Shown here: in pieces, positions 1-12,350 of the stretch | How positions within the stretch are numbered: position 1 is the first letter of the stretch | Layout: each line of letters begins with the position of its first letter | From: Diphasiastrum complanatum | Lineage: Eukaryota > Streptophyta > Lycopodiopsida > Lycopodiales > Lycopodiaceae | Direction of reading: 5' to 3' | DNA length: 64,000 bases | Assembly (NCBI GenBank): GCA_029204225.1 | Contig: CM055111.1 | Location: 44,989,815-45,053,814 of the forward strand | Translations under genes and position numbers: made by a program | The notes under the pieces: model-generated | The model's input: the letters and a program-made list of their open reading frames with translations, nothing else | Told to the model about the DNA's origin: nothing | Databases searched by the model: none

Positions 1-920
1 ATATTGAAGTTTGGCATATCTTTGCTGGATAATCCTAGGATTTAATGAGCAAAAAGATGTTTCGTGTCCCGTAGAGTTGCACAAATGACAATAATATCTA
101 TCATTCGTCGTTTAATTGTTGGACACTCATTGATGGTGTGATTGCCCGCACATATTGCACACCAAACAATTTCTCGACTAGGAAAAGTTTTAGCAAACTT
201 TTCACCTGCTTTTCCAATGCTTTCATCTTCTCATCGAATTGAGACTGCATCTTGTCCAGCTGCATCTACTACTTCTGGCCAAGTTTCTCAAACTTGTTGA
301 TCATGAACTCTGCTGTTGCATTGATATTCGTGGATGCAATAGTGGTGGATGTTGTAGTGGTTTGCTCCGCTATATATGACAACATTCCAATATTTGGTTC
401 ATCATCAGAATCTTCATCCTCCTCTCGTATTGTATCATCCATAGCATGTTGTAAAGACAAATAATCATTTCGATGTTTCAGCTCGCGTCTAATCCTTTTA
501 GGTAGACATGTTAAAGCCCACATAATCATGGCATCATTATTGATTAATTCAGGATCACACTCGGATTTGAATTGTTTAATCCAATATAATCTCGCATTCC
601 CTCTCTCTTTCCAATTTTAATTTTATCTAAAAGTAGGAAAGGATCTTCCATAAATATTTTGGGTTTGAATCTTGTGATGAGGCCAGCCTTGACCAGTTCC
701 AATATGTCCTATTTCATCTTGGTTATAAAACCAATCTTGTGTGTCCCTAGTTAAGGCCATAGAGAATAGCTTCTTAAGTTTATCTTGTGGAAAAACTTCG
801 CCATAAACCTCACATGATTTTGAATAGATTTTGAGAAATCTGACTAGATCAGATAACCCATTATACTTTGGTATCTCTAGACGAAATGACCTTCTAACAA
901 TAACTGGTGGAACGTTCATT
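1..920 (-). pseudogene. Ty3/Gypsy gag remnant with two zinc knuckles
   Basis: Read on the minus strand from an ATG at 919, the product has the look of a Gypsy gag (retrotrans_gag) domain: FNGLSD-like and FLKIYSKSCEVYG motifs, then a DWFYNQ stretch. A second open piece (529-269) is rich in acidic residues and carries the end of gag. Near 170-60 there are two CCHC zinc knuckles. The first is CAICAGNHTINEC and is one residue short between its second Cys and the His. The second is CHLCNSTGHETSFC with canonical spacing, but lies in a shifted frame. Several frame breaks and no continuing pol show it is dead. The element runs off the left edge of the window. Assignment to gag is firm; lineage is not resolved. 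Confidence 0.7.
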
Positions 921-3900
921 GGTGTCCATCAAGTGCCCCCTTAGGTGACCAACACCTATAATAGCCATCTTTGCAAATGACTAACAACAATGAGATTGGA
1001 TCTAGATTTTTCAATAAAATTCTATCTCTAATCAGATCTATAAAAATTCTATCACTTGACAATAATCACATTTCTGATTTTTAGTAAAAAAGATCTTTGA
1101 TCAAGCGATCGCGACACTTCTAAGAATAAGGATTTCTCATATTCAATATCAAAAGGTATCAGAATGTTCCAGAAAATTAACAACAACTAGATCAAGTAGA
1201 TTAGAACTCAAAATTAGTATTGGCGAAGGTTTTCTAGGTGAAGGTTAACTCTACATGTCAAAAAAATTAGTATTTTATGCGTCTGATGATATAGAAGTGT
1301 GGATGAGTGGAGAATTACATAGCAATGTTCTTTCAACACCATGCTCACTTTAGGGATAGATATGTTAAAATTTGATTCTATTAATCTGATGTGAAAGTAA
1401 GCCTACTTATATTAATGCTAAAAAGAAATGTATTTGGATCGATGAAATATCCTAGAAAACATCCCTGTGTTTTTGTTTAGTCATTTCTACATAGGTGCAC
1501 GTAGTAAATTATCACTATATTGTGTTCTTTAACATCTAGTGAAATGATATCTACCACATGGCTCACATCCATTTTCTTTTGATAGAAACTGAAGATCCAT
1601 ATCTAGAATCTTGTAAGATTTATCTTCACAAAAAAATAAATCTAGAATTTATTTTATAAGATCTTGTTGTTTTGTGCTCAACATATAACATACCTATTGA
1701 TATAATGGAAAATACTCATCAAATTTATTAGATAGTGCAATATGGTAGATGCAAATGAAATTTCACTAGTTAAATTAAATATTAAATGGACGCAACACAT
1801 ATCGTGACTAGATGATGCTAGTGTTGAATGAGTGTATATCAAAACCATATGAATACCCATGAATCCACTTATTTCATTTTCTTTACCCTTTCCATAAATT
1901 TTGTGGGGAACCACTACCATTTTGGCAATATCAATTTGTTTCTAGGCCTTTAAATCATATCAAATCTATATAATGGTCATAAATGTTGGCTGATTCTGGC
2001 GAATTCCCAAGATACTCGGCCAGAGCTGCCCAAGAGCACCTCTCACCTTAAACCAAGGAGGTCTCTGAGAAGACGAGATGAACGAAGACTGAGGGCCGAG
2101 AAGTACTAGTTAAACTTGACAAGTAGGAACTGTAAGCCTCATGGTGAATCCCGAAAGATGGAATGACCATGTAGGAACTAGTATTTCTAGGCAAAAGTAA
2201 TAAATGCAAGTAGACCCCTCTTAGAAAAGTGAGTGAGCCACCTTTTGATGGTGACCTCTAGTGGAGAGCATAATTCCACTTGTAATTTGTGTAATGTGGA
2301 AATGCCATTAGGATGCCACCTAAGGAGTGCTCTTGCTTATTTAAGAGACCCCTTTCTAGAAGGGAGCTTGTTGTGTAATGTATCTACTCCATGCTTTAAT
2401 GAGAATAGCTTCCATGAGTTTGATGCATCTTTGAGCTCCTTGATCATTTTTATTTTTTGAGTGAGGCATTAATGATCTTGCCCTTCTATTCCTTGAGTGT
2501 GGTTGCAGATTTAGTGGTGGGTTAGTTTTATTTCTTGTTTGTGGAACTAGAGTGGATTAACTTTCTTGCTTTCATAGATTAATGTAGAAATCAGCATTGT
2601 GGTAATTCGTCTTGGCTGGGTTGCGGCTTAACTCTAGCAAATCCTAGGACAGCTCTTTTCTTGGTGTTCTTGGCAGTCCAAGAACCAAGAAATGTGTGTT
2701 TCTTGATTCTTGGGCTCTCCAAAATGCTACCTAGTTTAGTTTCTTGCATTTAGAAAGTATGTGTTAGCTTAGTTTAGTGCGTAAGGATTTGTTTCATTCT
2801 GATTTTGCAGCTTTAGAATAGGATTTCATGGTTTGTTCAACGAAACTACATGCTGATTTTATGGTTGAACACATTGGTTACATCCTTGGGTTTGAATGCA
2901 TGTGATAATGAATCTAGTTTGTCATCTGACCAGGCAATATTAATCCGTTTTGCCTGATTCGGGCCTAAAAATGAGCAAGACAAACATAAGAAAGGCCCAA
3001 AGTCTTTGCTGACAAGCAGAACATACACGTAACTTGTAAGCAAGAAGAAGAATAAACCAATAAACAGATTCTACAGACAAAGAATCTGTCTACAATAAAC
3101 AGATCCATTAGACAAATAATCTGTCAAATTGCCTCCTATTTTCTTATTCATCAAACAATCTTACCTCCATTTGATCAATGATTATCAAAATCTCTCCACA
3201 ATTGGAGGAGATACATCTAAAATATGTGCAAAGCACATGACTTTGGCTCTATTTGTCTAGTTTGGTTACCAATCACATGGGATGCTTGGTAAGAAGATAC
3301 CATATCCACAATAAATCTTAGGTTGTTAATTGGAACATAACTTATCCTTGTAGATAAGATGGTCAATCCATAGCAACAAAAACAAGGATCAGAATCAAAT
3401 TCATTCTTATGAGTATCAAATATGGAACCATGTTGGTAACCCCCTATAAATGACAATTCATAACATATCATGTGCAATAGATGGTGAATAATAGGTATAA
3501 TTAAAATTACGCACACTTAGAACTCATATATAAAGTCAAGAATATAGATATAATTAAATAACATACTATTGTAACTAATGCACTCAACCCAACAAAATCT
3601 ATGAAGAAAAGCACCTTAAGTGCATTTAGGCCTCAAAAAATCACCTTGTTTGGTCTCCATTATATTTCTCAGTAGACCTTGTTGCCACTTAACATTTATT
3701 CTCATAAAGGTTTTGTAGGCATTTTCAACCATACCACAACGACAACACCTCCACAACTTCTATTTGGCCTATTTTTCAATATTTGGCTTTATTTTTATTA
3801 TTATTTTAATATTATGAATTCAAAATAAAAAAAAAATCTATCGTTCAACTATATATGCTTATGATAATTAAAAAAGAAACTAATTATTCTTTTATAGAGA

Positions 3901-3998
3901 GGAATATGCAATATGTGAAACTTAACTTTATGCATATCTATAAATTTCAACAAGAAGAAAATTGCCTATTTTGTGGATGCTTTAGTTACCAAACTGGT
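921..3998. other. Repeat-derived intergenic stretch, no gene seen
   Basis: I see no supported coding region. Around 1980-2460 the sequence resembles part of a plant LTR: a TATTTAAGAG TATA-like box near 2338 followed by a T-rich 3' part. No matching partner or target duplication is visible, so this is only a suggestion. A small hairpin (ACAGATTC ... GAATCTGT) lies at 3064-3089. The rest is AT-rich and featureless. Confidence 0.4.
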
Positions 3999-4000
3999 AC

Positions 4001-4405
4001 ATACAGGGTTAGGTTAGGTGCATCACCTAATTAGGGTTTAGGGCACTTTAAGTGACTTTAGGTCAAAGTAAAGTTTGCATAGGTCTTCCATTCGTGATAC
4101 ACAAATGGTTCGTGAATAAACAAAGAGGTGTGGCTCTTTCTTCAAGAGACACGGCCTTTTATGCAAACATCTATGTAACGGGGTGTTGCCCACACACTAA
4201 TAAACATAGTGTGTATAGTTTGTGTGTGCGTGTTTGTTGGAGCAAAGTGTCTGAAAGTTAACATGGTATTATAGCTATTTGTCAACAACGATCCAACAAT
4301 CTCTCGCTCTATAGCGATCTACCTATCAAGGTTTAGCAACCTGCCTTTTCACTAATTCTCAACACCATGTTAAGTTTCAGACACTTTGCTGCAGTTGAAG
4401 CTGAC

Positions 4406-4484
<79 letters not shown>

Positions 4485-4696
4485 AAATACGCTATGTTTG
4501 TTGAATGAAAGTGCGTGGGCAACAGCCTGTTACATAGATGCTTGTATGAAAGGTTGTGTCTCTTGAAGAGAGAGTCGCACCTCTTTGCTTATTCACAAAG
4601 CATTTTTGTATGGACCTATGCAAACTTGACTTTAACCTGAAGTCACTTAAAGTGGCATAAACCTAATTAGTTAGTGCACCTGACCTAACCCTGTAT
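4001..4696. mobile_element. Fold-back element enclosing a GA microsatellite
   Basis: The outer arms, about 4001-4225 and 4485-4696, are reverse complements over roughly 200 bp with scattered mismatches. For example ATACAGGGTTAGG at 4001 pairs with the reverse complement of CCTAACCCTGTAT ending at 4696. A second inverted pair lies inside: AGCAAAGTGTCTGAAA at 4241 pairs with the segment 4370-4391. The (GA)n tract sits between the inner pair and the right outer arm. There is no coding capacity. This is the layout of a non-autonomous fold-back or long-TIR element. Confidence 0.75.
4409..4482. repeat. (GA)37 microsatellite
   Basis: Uninterrupted GA dinucleotide tract inside the fold-back element. 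It is one of five long GA/CT tracts in the window. Confidence 0.95.
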
Positions 4697-5480
4697 TTAA
4701 TACACAGATTGTGTTGTCAAAGTTCCATTGATCATCAACCTTGCAACTAGTTTTATCTTTGTTTTTGGAAAAACCTCAATATCAACTCACCTCCTTGAGC
4801 TTTAGGACAACTTCTGAAAGCATATGAGTATACTTATCAATGCTCAACAATAAAAGAGTCCTTTATTGAACGATATGAAATTAAGCAATGCTGAAAAAGC
4901 CATAAACTTTTAGTGAATCATCTTAGGGCCAATTCTAGGGCACCGATTAAATTAGAGCCAAGTTCCTTATGACGAACTTGGAACCCTTCTAAATATAGCA
5001 TAGGCAGATAATTTCATTGTTAAATAATTACCAAACATACTAGGAAGCACGATTTTAGAGCTTAAGTTATAGTGAAATAAGCTACACAAATTCATGGTTA
5101 ACTTGAAATTTTTGTTGTCAAAATACTGGTTGTCTCTTTTTTCTTCTCAATTTGGGGATTGCCCTCGGTATTGCTCAGGCCAAGACCAACGTCCTTGGAT
5201 CAAACAACCCACTCGCCTTCAAGAGCAAAGGGGCCCCTACTTGGATTGGCAAGGGTTAATTCCTGGATACCTTGGTTGATAGGGGGCAGGGGGAACCTGG
5301 GCCTTCTTGTGTACTCGACTAACCATGGACGATTCTGTTACATCGATCCATCCATCGATGGAGAGATGTAATTTTGTGGAACAACATATACCCACCTAAA
5401 ACATGATCCAAAGGTAAAGAATGGTTGATGGGGGCAGGCAAACATTGGGTACTTATTAGTGGTAGAACAAATGTAGCTCT
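4697..5480. other. Upstream region of the HAKAI-like gene
   Basis: No coding region is supported. The last few hundred bases are the likely promoter region of the gene that starts at 5596; the part before ~5050 looks like ordinary decayed repeat sequence. Confidence 0.4.
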
Positions 5481-5481
5481 A

Positions 5482-5488
5482 TATAAGC
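5482..5488 (+). promoter_or_regulatory. TATA box of the HAKAI-like gene
   Basis: TATATAA lies 114 bp before the ATG at 5596. A start site about 30 bp downstream would give an 80-85 nt leader. This is inferred from position and sequence only. Confidence 0.45.
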
Positions 5489-5595
5489 GAATCAATGGCT
5501 TCTGCTCAGCCTCTTTTACATACATTTATATATCAGAACTGGAATTGGAGGTTGTTTAGGGCTATTGATGAAGAAGCACTATCATAACAACAACA

Positions 5596-7394
5596 ATGGT
5601 GAATCTTATGATCCGGTTGAGCAAAGCTGCCAACACTTCCAAGGAAGCAGCAGCAACATCAGGAGGAGGAGGAGGAGGAGGAGGAAGGGCAGGAGATGGG
5701 GCTAATTTGGCAGCGCCGATTTCATCAAGGCCTCCGCCTTGTGTTGATCATTTGGATGTGGAGGAGTTGGCATTTGCAAAAGTTGTGGGCACCCCACCTG
5801 TTAATGCCACAGTCAACATTCTGGGCAGAAAATGGCAGAGGAAGTTGGGGCATAAGGTGCACTTCTGCGTGCGTTGTAACTTTCCGATCGCGATCTACGG
5901 CCGCCTGGTTAAGAACTTTTATTTTGGATCAGATTCCTGCAAATCCTTTCGTTTGGAACGATGTCGAACATCGTTGAGAATGTATTCAAGAATCAGTCTC
6001 AATACAATTGCCAATTTGAAGACATTTTAGGAGAAAATTTGTAGATTATCCTTCAATTTCTCTTACATGAACATTGATCTATCTTTTGCGCAGGATCCAT
6101 GTGAGCATGTTTTTTGCCTGACCTGTGCAAAGAAAGACCCCATATGTTTTTTGTAAGTAAATCTCAAACCTGTTTCATTCAGTTTCTCCTTTAATAGGTT
6201 TGCATACGCCTTACTGGAGAAGCTTATGCAGACTCTGCAGCTTTTTCATAGGGTTCTAAATTTCTTACTCGATAAAGTGTTGTGGTTGGGGTTACTAGGT
6301 GTGAAGAGAGAATTGTTCGCATCCAGAAGCTAGAAGTCCTTGAGGGCATATACATTTGTGGTGCTCCTGGATGCCTTAGATCATTTCTTAAAAGACCTGA
6401 GATTGAAACTCATATCAAGGATACACACAAGGGTTTACTTGGAAAATTAGGTGAGAGGGATGAGAAAGCAGAGGCCCAGTTCCAGGCTCAGTCTCATCCA
6501 GTGCAAATACTGACAGTCCAGGGACAATTTGGACCTCCATCCCCTGCTCATCCGCTACATCCTCAACAGCCAAGGCAACCACAACCTCAGTCATCTGAAG
6601 ATAAGCCAGTACGAGGTCAGGCAAAGCAAAACCCGTCTGTCTCCAGCGGTTTTCAGCGTGAAGAGAAACAATCACGGTCGCATCAATCAAAGACAAGTAG
6701 TCATCAGCAGGATCGGCATGCTCATCAAAAGCAACAGCAACATGTCCAGCATCAAGAACAGCATCAACATGCTCACACATCTCAAATCAAGTCTCTGCAG
6801 AATCCTCATGATAACCATCAGCAACGTGATCATCATCATCATCAGCATGCTCATCAGCAGTTACAACAGCATCACGGGCAGCAGGAGAAGCAGCATCGTA
6901 CTTCACATTCAGAAAAACAGCAGCAACAGCAACCAGAGAAGCAGCACCAGCACCAGCACAGGCCACAACACAGGTCACCTCAAAATCAACAAGGAATGCC
7001 ACCTCCATCATTTCCAGCTCAGTCATTTCCATCTCCTTATCACACACAACAAGATGAAAATTTCCTTCAACAGCCTCGCTATGATTCTCCCAGATTTGGG
7101 CCGTTTCTAGATCCGAGGATGCCTGTTCATGCTGGGGTTCTAGATTATCAAGAAAAGCCCAGACCTCGACATTCAGGACATGCTGCTATGGAGCGAGAAG
7201 GTGGTCTATTGAGTAGTGGGCATCAAGATGGATTCTTGCCTATGGAAAGACAGCCTCCTATGCCACATTATCATGGTGAATTTGGGCCAAGGGGTCCTCA
7301 AGTGATGGGTGTTGGAATGGATTGTCCTCCACATTTCAAGAAATGCCACATGGTCACTTGCCTCCAACACCCAAAAGGGGTAAATATGGACTGA
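5596..7394 (+). CDS. HAKAI: HAKAI-like RING E3 ubiquitin ligase, 3 exons
   Basis: Exons 5596-5907, 6094-6152 and 6299-7394, with introns of 186 and 146 bp that both begin GT and end AG. The product is 488 aa as read. A Gly tract (residues 23-30) is followed by a RING-type finger with C91, C94, C107, H109, C112, C115, C122 and C125, then a C2H2-like finger (C144, C149, H162, H167). This RING plus Hakai-type Cys/His pair defines the HAKAI/CBLL1 family. Residues ~170-360 are a Gln/His-rich low-complexity region. Plant HAKAI is a member of the m6A mRNA methyltransferase complex in the nucleus and is expected to have E3 ubiquitin ligase activity. The ATG at 5596 is the first in frame with the finger. 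The last ~18 residues look out of frame: a better C-terminus continues in another frame to 7489 (see next entry). Identification is firm; the 3' end is doubtful. Confidence 0.9.
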
Positions 7395-7489
7395 ATTCTC
7401 CCATAGGAGAGGGCCCAGCTGATCCACATACTTATGGATGGGTTGGTGGTACTCCTAAATTTGGTCCTGGTCCTGGCTTTGTAGGTTAG
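7340..7489 (+). other. Displaced 3' coding end of HAKAI-like gene
   Basis: After about 7340 the annotated frame ends within 55 bp. A neighbouring frame stays open to a TAG at 7487-7489 and encodes a Pro/Gly-rich tail (PPTPKRGKYG, then TPKFGPGPGF) in the style of the preceding protein. The change fits loss of one T in the run ACATTTC at 7331-7336. This could be a sequencing or assembly error or a real one-base deletion that shortens the protein by about 30 residues. Confidence 0.6.
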
Positions 7490-8569
7490 TGGTTCATCAT
7501 AGTCAATTTTCGCTGGTAGTCTTGAGTTTTGATTGTTGCAGTTGTGCAACACCTATGTGCCAATAAGTCTTATTCAATCTAGCAGCTCAAGTTCTTCTGG
7601 TTCACAAATTTGACTATAGGGTAAATTACTTTGTGCATCTGTACATTATTATAGCATTCAGATGGTTATTGAACTAATTGCAGTAGGTCCAAGATAGAGT
7701 TTTGTCTTGGTATAATGTATTTCTAAGCATAATTGAAACAAGTGTTGATTGATGTTTCCAGCTGATTTGAATCAGCCGGTTAGAATTGGGCTGATTCGTT
7801 TGATTGAAACCGGTTGGAGCCCCCTTTTTTTTGGGTGATTGTTTAGGGTTTTTGAACAAAATCCCAATAGGAATACCAAAAGAACAAGTTAAACCCTAAA
7901 ACAATTATACTGCTCGAATCTGATCCCAGGAAGCTGGTTGGGAGTCTAGGAGTCGGGAGTCGGGACGATTCTTTCAACTTTAGAGTCTTAGACTTTCCCG
8001 AGGGGCTCAGGGCCGATTCAAACTTCAAATAAACAAATTGGGAATTGAATCTCGGCTACTAGCTAGTATGCATTATGATTTATTCTGATTCCTCCCATTA
8101 TGCATATGCCAGTAGCCATAATGCGTTCCTCCCATTTTTTCTCTCCATTTTATCTTAGTCTTTAGATCTCTCGAGTCTCACCAAATTCCAATGTTGAATG
8201 ATGATCTTCTAATTTTAGAAGTTCAGAAGATGATTATGTTTGCTATTAGCTATCATGATTCACGATTCACGATTCACTATCAGCCATCTTGGTTAATAGT
8301 TACTGAATCTTGATTCTTCAAAATTCTCTCATTCGAATTTCAGAATTTGTGATTCTTGACACTTGTAGCGGCTAGCTTAAGGGAGTCAGGATGGTGGACC
8401 AAGGAATCGAGATCTAGGTTTTATGTTAAAATTTCTTGAGATTTGCTCAAAGCTTATGAAGTGATTTGTTTAGCTTATGAAGTGATTTGTTTAGTATCCT
8501 CTAAAATCCAGGGTTAAAGGTTTTAACTTTTAGTAACGTCAAACTTGTAAGTAATAAGTTATAACTATC
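7490..8569. other. 3' flank of HAKAI-like gene, no gene
   Basis: 3' untranslated and intergenic sequence. It contains short direct repeats (GATTCACGATTCAC around 8258-8275) and the perfect 21-bp duplication listed separately. No coding signal is visible. Confidence 0.5.
8451..8492. repeat. Perfect 21-bp tandem duplication
   Basis: Two identical adjacent 21-bp copies beginning AGCTTATGAAGTG, at 8451-8471 and 8472-8492. Probably a recent slippage duplication. Confidence 0.9.
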
Positions 8570-9460
8570 AACTATGCTTCTCTTCTCTTTTGCTTTGCCT
8601 TCTTCTTCTCCTCTCCTTCCCCCCTGTTGCACTCCTTCTGGCCCGATTGCTTCTCCACCTGTGATCTCAACTATACCTCCTCCTCCTACTCTCTTCTCTG
8701 CTCCTGTCCGTCCCTTGTCTACCGCTGCTATTATGCAGACTTCCCTCCCTGTTGTGCCTCTCTCTTTTTTCCCTCCTTTTGTTGACAACTTTCTCCCCTT
8801 GGGCCCACCTGCTTCCTTGTTGACGCTTAGCCATGCCCCACAAGTTTCCCACTCCTCTGTGGTTGCGTCGGTTGATGGACTCCCTCGCCCTCTCCTCAGG
8901 CGTCTCCACCTAGGGAGGCTGCTCCATCGCTGCCACATCGGCTGACCTTGCTCACTCCTTCCATGTCAGTGCAAGATCTTCCACCTTGGCTGCAGGTTGC
9001 TGCCAACTCCGCTCGCTCTAAGGGTTTCCGTCCTCAGCCCCGTCATCAGCTACTGCGGCAGGCCCGCTCCAGGCCCGTGCTGCACTTTTCACCTCCACCG
9101 CTTCTACATGTCACCAAGCGGAGAGGCAAGCAATGACGGAATCCTGGCCGTCTTCCAGCTACGCCTGGCAAGAAGCGTGGGCGCACGACAGCTGCCCCAA
9201 TATCATTATTGCATACCTGAGGCATACAATCAATTGTTGGTGCAGGCAGAGCAGAACCTTGCATGACATCCGGTGGTGTACTACCTTTTCTGCGTCTGGC
9301 GTCTCAAATGGCAGATTCGCTCTTCGAGCTGCTCCCTCTCCTGCGTTGGCTGGTCTGAAGGTTCGTACCTTCCACTTTGATCCAGCTCTTTTCTCTGCTG
9401 ATCTGGATGCACTCTCTAACATGCACTCTCTAACGGCCATATAGTCACTTATTTTATGGG
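8570..9460. other. GC- and pyrimidine-rich island, decayed coding-like
   Basis: This ~0.9-kb block is much richer in C and T than its surroundings and stays open for over 120 codons on both strands at 8501-8945. The plus translation is Pro/Ser/Leu-rich. Such low-complexity composition gives open frames by chance. A Lys/Arg-rich motif (PGKKRGRTTAA) near 9165 recalls linker segments of plant retroelements, but no domain is recognised. It is most likely decayed retroelement sequence. Confidence 0.25.
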
Positions 9461-9489
9461 CAAACCTCATCATTGGGAGTGGCTTAATG

Positions 9490-9804
9490 CTAAGGTGCTT
9501 GGCTCACGGGCCTTGGGCAAAGAGACCAAACGATTCACGTTCCACCCCGCCATAGGACCTAATCCGGGTCCACCCTAGAGCTAGCTTGAGGCAGGACATG
9601 GCTGAGAGCCTAGGCAGTGGTATAGGACACTGTCTAGGATGAAGGTCGGATCTTGCTTGATACGTCACAGGCCCCATGCGCACGTCTTAGATCATGACAC
9701 GTGGCAACCATGCAGGTTTACGAGTCACCTGTCAAGTCGACAGGCCCAGTCATCGTCCAGTCTCAAGTTTAGGTTTGGGACCCAAGGGAGTTGGGTCCCT
9801 AACA
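9490..9804 (-). mobile_element. Partial 3' LTR of Gypsy chromovirus
   Basis: On the minus strand the polypurine tract (9805-9816, AGGAGAAGGGAA) is followed at 9804 by TGTTAGGGACCC, the expected TG start of an LTR. It follows the chromodomain stop by 15-25 bp. The far end of the LTR is not defined; the span given is approximate. Confidence 0.5.
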
Positions 9805-9830
9805 TTCCCTTCTCCTAAAAAATTCTTTAT

Positions 9831-10902
9831 TTAAGGAAGAAAATCTGGAAACCTCAGTCTAAGATCATGTTCCTTTTCCCAAGTATCATCGTCTTCGGAA
9901 CTTCCTTTCCAACGAACCAAGTACTCAGTTACCTGCCAGTTTTTGAGCCCACGTTGACGTACATCTTTCAATGGCCTGTGGTTCCGTAGGTACAAAGGAT
10001 GTCAGATCCTCAAGCTGAACTAGGTCCTCCCGAAGAATCAAGTCATCCTTTACACCAAGTCGTTCCTTTAAACGACTAATGTGAAAAACTGGATGAAACT
10101 TGACAACTTGAGGAAGTTCTAGTTGATAGGCATTCCAATGGAGTTTCCTTACAATACGGAATGGCCCAGCATAACGAGGTGATAACTAAGGACATTTTCC
10201 AGTCTTTAATACCTTAGAGTCTTTTGGATTTTAAGATATACCCAAGCCCCCTCCTCATAGACCTTAGGTTGTCGCTTTTGATTGGCGTAAAACTGGGCTC
10301 TATCCTGAGCCTACGTTTTCGCCAGCAAGCAACATTTCTTGCATATCATGCAGGAAATCTATTGCTGCCTTTACCTTTAGGCTTTTGAGGCCCACTGAAA
10401 TGGGAGCCCTAGGTTGGAAACCATACATAAAAAAAAATGGACTAAAACCCGTCGCTGAGTGCTTTGTGCTGCTATACGCAAACTCAATCATTGGAAGGTA
10501 CCTTTCCCAATCCGACTGTCTTTTGGAAACATATGCCTGAAGCATGTCTTCCATAGACTGGTTCGTCCTCTTTGTCTGACCATCCGATTCAGGAGGATTT
10601 GAAGATCCTAGACTTAATGTGGTCTCTAATTTCTCAAAGACCGCTTGCCAGAATTTGCCAGTGAACTTAGGATCTAGATCACTAACAATGTCATTTGGCA
10701 AACCAAACAACCTGAACAACTTTTCAACGAAAAGCTGAGCAAGTTCAGAAGCTGTGACAATTTGCTTGGTTGGAATGAATTGCGCCATTTTGGTTAACCT
10801 GTCAACTATAACCCAAATAGCATCATTTTGCTTCCCCGTCCGAGGTAGCCCAACCACAAAGTCTATGAAAGTACTTTCCCACTTTCTTTCGGGAATTTCC
10901 AA
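9831..10902 (-). pseudogene. Gypsy integrase core, C-domain and chromodomain
   Basis: On the minus strand, 10902-10300 encodes the rve integrase core: FIDFVVGLPR, DRLTKMAQF, SDLDPKFTGKFWQ and PESDGQTKRTNQSME, which contain the D-D-E residues. A broken C-terminal domain follows (AQFYANQKRQPKVYEEGAWV). A chromodomain at 9950-9831 (EYLVRWKGSSEDDTWEKE) ends at TAA. A chromodomain at the integrase C-terminus marks the chromovirus branch of Ty3/Gypsy; it directs integration to particular chromatin. One extra base near 9970 and several stops make it non-functional. The 5' parts of pol lie at 12578-13243 and, inverted, at 12346-12577. Confidence 0.85.
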
Positions 10903-11075
10903 GGCTAATTAGTAAACCAGCTGTCTTAAGTCTTTCAACTTTTCTGAGATCCAATCTGAGTTATATCTGTCCTTAAGAGATTTGTGCAAGAACGATAGGT
11001 ATTTCGGTCGTATTTGGCTAGACGTCCTGGCAAGTTCTTCTAGATCTACTGATAAGCTTGGAATGCAGGATCCCA

Positions 11076-12350
11076 CATTAGGGCCCTTTTTAAACTCAAA
11101 AAGGGCCTCTTCCTTGCTTAGCTAAACATGTTTGATAATCTGGATTAATTAACTTGCTAATAGTCCTATGTGGCAGTTCACCTTGGGTTTAACTTGAGTT
11201 AAAAGCTGGTCACATAGGTTGCACTTGAATCTAGTATATTAAATGAATAAAGAATTAAATTTAATAATTGAAAAAGATTGATTTATTTTTGAATTTGTGA
11301 AGGTTGAAATTTTTTTCCAACTTCATAGGTCTTGTTTGTAGCTTTATTTTGGTGAGAAAATATGTTGCAAATTTTTTTATTTTTCATTTTGAAATGCAAA
11401 AGAAAGGGTACAAGGGAGGAGGGGTCCCCCATTTGTACTTAAGAATTTTTTTTTTTTTGGAATGTAATGGGGGGTAGTACACCCTGGGCCGCTGGCCCGG
11501 CTCGATGCCCAGCGCCACGGTGCAGCCACATGTTTTTCTTGCATTTGTACTTCAAATCATGTGGCTGGGCATCGAGCGCTGGGCGGTGGGCATTGAGTCG
11601 GGCCAGCGGCTCGGGGTGTTCCTACGCCAGCTTAAATATAAAAAAAAAATTGAAATATAAGGGGGGTGGTACCCCTCCTCGCACGGTAGTCGTCCCATGC
11701 AGATTCTTGCGCCTGGGCACACCTCGGGCCGCTAGCCCGACTCAATGCCCAGTGTCTCGGTGTAGCCACATGATTTTCTTGCATCTATATATCGAATCAT
11801 GTGACTGGGCATCGAGCATGTGGTTGGGCATCGAGCGCTGGGCAATGGGCATCGAGCCAAGCCAGAGGCCCGGGGGGTAGCGTAAATAGGTATGTGAACA
11901 TGACTGCGGCCCCGAGGGGGTACCACCCCCCTTACATTTTCAAAAAAAAAAAATTCTTAGGTACAAAGAGGGGGACCCCTCTCCCTTGTACCTTTTCTTT
12001 TGCATTTCAAAATGAAAAATAAAAAAAATTGCAACATATTTTCTCACCAAATAAAGCTAAAAAAAAAGACCTATGAAGTGTGAAAAGAATTTCAACCTTC
12101 ACAAATTCAAAATTCGAATTTGGGCCTTGCTTATGAGTGTCACATTGTCATTATAAGGGGCTAGGGGACTATAGTTAGAGTGTGGTTAGTGGGTGAGTAA
12201 GATTTTGGGGATTTCATCTGGGCCATTGAATGTGCCATGTCATATGGACCATTCCATCTCACTTGTCACTCTTTTATTGGTACACGTCATTATTAACACT
12301 AACTATAATTAGTGAAGAGGCCCTTTTTGAGTCCAAAAAGGACCCTAATG
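11076..12350. mobile_element. Non-autonomous TIR element (CATTAG...CTAATG)
   Basis: The left end at 11076 begins CATTAGGGCCCTTTTT and the right end at 12350 finishes AAAAAGGACCCTAATG. The ends are inverted repeats of ~37 bp (CTCAAAAAGGGCCTCTTC against GAAGAGGCCCTTTTTGAG). The inside has no coding capacity and is itself built of two inverted halves. A truncated relative with the same right terminus ends at 13893. No target duplication is evident because the flanks have been rearranged. Confidence 0.55.

Noticed and set aside
4024..4046. Telomere-like TTAGGGTTTAGGG
   Set aside because: Only about two units and part of a fold-back arm; not a telomeric tract.
6415..7110. Long alternative frames in the HAKAI-like gene
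   Set aside because: They are shadows of the CAG/CAT-rich Gln/His region in other frames.
8501..8945. Overlapping open frames on both strands, Pro/Ser-rich or Gly/Arg-rich
   Set aside because: The base composition is low in stop codons; there is no domain, no splice context and both strands are open alike.
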